Assembly: GCF_019977755.1 (NCBI RefSeq) | Contig: NZ_AP025144.1 | Coordinates: forward strand, 3,658,001-3,722,000 | Direction: 5' to 3' | Source: Vibrio penaeicida | GTDB lineage: Bacteria; Pseudomonadota; Gammaproteobacteria; Enterobacterales; Vibrionaceae | DNA: 64,000 nt | Shown here: positions 62,499-64,000 of the stretch, in pieces | How the letters are laid out: each line of letters opens with the position of its first letter | How positions within the stretch are numbered: position 1 is the stretch's first letter | Position numbers and translations under genes: made by a program | Notes under the pieces: generated by a model | What the model saw: the letters and a program-made list of their open reading frames with translations, nothing else | Told to the model about the DNA's origin: nothing | Database searches by the model: none

Positions 62499-64000
62499 AT
62501 CACCCCCTCTTCGAATGCTTCTTCTTCAATATCGAGCTCTACAGGTAAATCCCCCATCAACACAGCCTGATCACATAATCGGGGCGTTTTGACAAGCGTC
62601 GCCAAATCGAGATAAATGCCGTGTTTGTCTTGCAATAAACCGCTAAGACGAGTCAACAATAAGCTATCTCCCCCTAACATGAAGAAGTTGGCGTCCGCCG
62701 TTTCTACAGGGATGTTAAGAGTGTCAGACCAAGCACTTGCCAACAAATGCTCCTTATCTGTCGTCAGTGCCAAACCGCCTGATTCAAGCGATTCATGGTG
62801 ACCTGATGGTTTGATTTCAGTTGCGAGTTTTTGGCGATCAACCTTACCGTTAAGCGTAAGTGGCAGCTCCAACAAATGGTGCCAATGCGCAGGCTGCATA
62901 TGTGCAGGCAACTGGTTCTTTAACAAGCTTTGGATTGATTGAACATCCAGCGAACAGTCACTGCCGCTGTTTTGCCCAAGCAACACGTGATAGTTCATCG
63001 CTTCGGTGTCATGCCCCGCTTTAGGGAAGCACGTTGCTTTCGCAAAGCCAGCGCGATTCATGACTTGTTGCCAACTCGGTGCCGAAATCATCGGTAAGCA
63101 AGTTTCCAGCCTTTCATCAGCGTAATGCGTCAAACCTTCAACAAACCCTAGACTTACCAACTGGAAACGAGGGTTATTTGTTCCTTCGACAAGTAAGAGT
63201 GCACCATCGGGCTTGAGCAAGGCACGTAGACGTCGGCTTGCGGCATTCAGGTCTTCGGCATCGTGCAATACGTTGGCACCGATGACGAGGTCATATTCAC
63301 CATACTGATACCCCTGCAAACTTGGCTCTTCATTGATGTTATACAAGCCATAATTGAGCTGAGGGTATGCCTTAAAGACATCCGCGGCGTTATCCAAAAA
63401 GTAAGTGGATAAATCGGTAAAGTCATAGATGAAATCGGAGCTAGGCATGTTGGCCAATATTTCGTGGGTCACGCTTCCGATACCTGCGCCAAACTCTAGA
63501 ATGCGCAACGGTCCTGAGCGATTGCTTAAAAAGCCTCCTGCGACTTTACCTGCAACACGGTTGAAATGCGTGGAAACGGGGTTTTCTCGGTACCAACTTT
63601 CAGCAAAATCGGTTTTACCGTCCTCAAACATTAATTCCAGCGGGTTGAAACTTCCATCGAGCAGGGCGCCACTTCGTTCAATACAACGCGATATTAACGA
63701 CCAAATACGTTGAGTATGCTCAGGTCCCGTCTCTGTGTGAGCAACAATCTTAGCGAATTGGCGATCATATTCTTCCGCGTCCTTAATGCGGTGCGTCGCC
63801 TTGTACTCACCCTTTTCAAGGACAAGATAACCATCCTCTGTCAGTACTCGAACCCAGCTTTCGAAAAGCTTTTGGTAATGGGGGGAAACCTTCAGTGCAT
63901 CCACAAGTGTTACAAACGAAGCTGTATCCCCCTCCGTTTTGAAGAAGTCTACAGCTTGGATCGTACGTAGCATTACCCATGTAGCCAACTGTTCCATGTC
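62495..64000 (-). CDS. NRPS C-terminal part: methyltransferase inside A domain, then PCP (partial)
   Basis: Open to the window edge, so its N-terminus is missing. Visible: an S-adenosylmethionine methyltransferase (about 140-320; LRILEFGAGIGSVTHEIL, LVIGANVLHDAED), then the end of an adenylation domain (LPLTLNGKVDRQKLA, the A10 motif) and a carrier domain (NFFMLGGDSLLLTRL). This split of an A domain by a methyltransferase is the layout in pyochelin and yersiniabactin synthetases. Whether it methylates N or C, or acts as an epimerase as in PchE, cannot be told. It overlaps the next gene by 4 bases. Confidence 0.9.
   Translation of the reverse strand, partial: DMEQLATWVMLRTIQAVDFFKTEGDTASFVTLVDALKVSPHYQKLFESWVRVLTEDGYLVLEKGEYKATHRIKDAEEYDRQFAKIVAHTETGPEHTQRIWSLISRCIERSGALLDGSFNPLELMFEDGKTDFAESWYRENPVSTHFNRVAGKVAGGFLSNRSGPLRILEFGAGIGSVTHEILANMPSSDFIYDFTDLSTYFLDNAADVFKAYPQLNYGLYNINEEPSLQGYQYGEYDLVIGANVLHDAEDLNAASRRLRALLKPDGALLLVEGTNNPRFQLVSLGFVEGLTHYADERLETCLPMISAPSWQQVMNRAGFAKATCFPKAGHDTEAMNYHVLLGQNSGSDCSLDVQSIQSLLKNQLPAHMQPAHWHHLLELPLTLNGKVDRQKLATEIKPSGHHESLESGGLALTTDKEHLLASAWSDTLNIPVETADANFFMLGGDSLLLTRLSGLLQDKHGIYLDLATLVKTPRLCDQAVLMGDLPVELDIEEEAFEEGVI

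Overview
The window is chromosomal DNA of a gammaproteobacterium, almost certainly a Vibrio. Three chromosomal blocks point that way: cysJIH next to pspG-dusA and a displaced zur, dnaB-alr next to rpsF-priB-rpsR-rplI, and an arginine succinyltransferase operon with a GH19 chitinase. Two features dominate. One is an rRNA operon with an unusual tRNA-derived tandem repeat tail. The other is a roughly 21 kb stack of mobile DNA lodged at the 5' end of dusA.

Layout. 1-3.3 kb: two tRNA clusters (Thr, Phe, Asn) flank a methyl-accepting chemotaxis protein gene. 3.6-4.8 kb: a DUF1835 protein. 5.2-11.6 kb: a complete rRNA operon on the minus strand (tandem promoters, 16S, tRNA-Ile, tRNA-Ala, 23S, 5S, tRNA-Asp). 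After tRNA-Asp come five exact 111-bp units plus one decayed unit, each carrying the tRNA 3' tail and a terminator hairpin. 11.8-16.2 kb: the sulfite-reduction operon cysJ-cysI-cysH. 16.3-18.8 kb: a small protein, an outer-membrane barrel, pspG with a sigma-54-type promoter, and dusA.

18.7-37.05 kb: an integrative mobilizable element inserted in the start of dusA. It supplies a new dusA start, and the old start codon region is stranded at 37.02-37.09 kb. It carries a tyrosine integrase, a HEPN/Abi protein, a MobV-like relaxase with a candidate oriT, a Rep_3-like initiator with iterons and a DnaA box, an Mrr nuclease, a full type I restriction-modification set (hsdM, hsdS, hsdR), an ArdC-like antirestriction metallopeptidase facing it, an orphan adenine methylase operon with two unknown proteins, and a PrtN-like regulator near the right end. 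The element thus combines transfer, replication and host-defence modules.

37.1-40.1 kb: a second, decayed dusA-type element. It has a frameshifted integrase and a small phage-like lysis cassette.

40.4-58 kb is ordinary chromosome: zur, a CheX-like protein, pgi, yjbQ, a BamA-like barrel, alr, dnaB, a DUF481 protein, rplI-rpsR-priB-rpsF, a DUF1338 protein, astD-astA-astC/argD, pabA and a GH19 chitinase. 58.4-64 kb is the end of a nonribosomal peptide operon: a methyltransferase-carrying adenylation/carrier module, a Cy-A-PCP protein with a cysteine-type pocket and a broken cyclization motif, and a type II thioesterase. It resembles thiazoline siderophore systems of the anguibactin, pyochelin and yersiniabactin type. 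The operon runs off the right edge.
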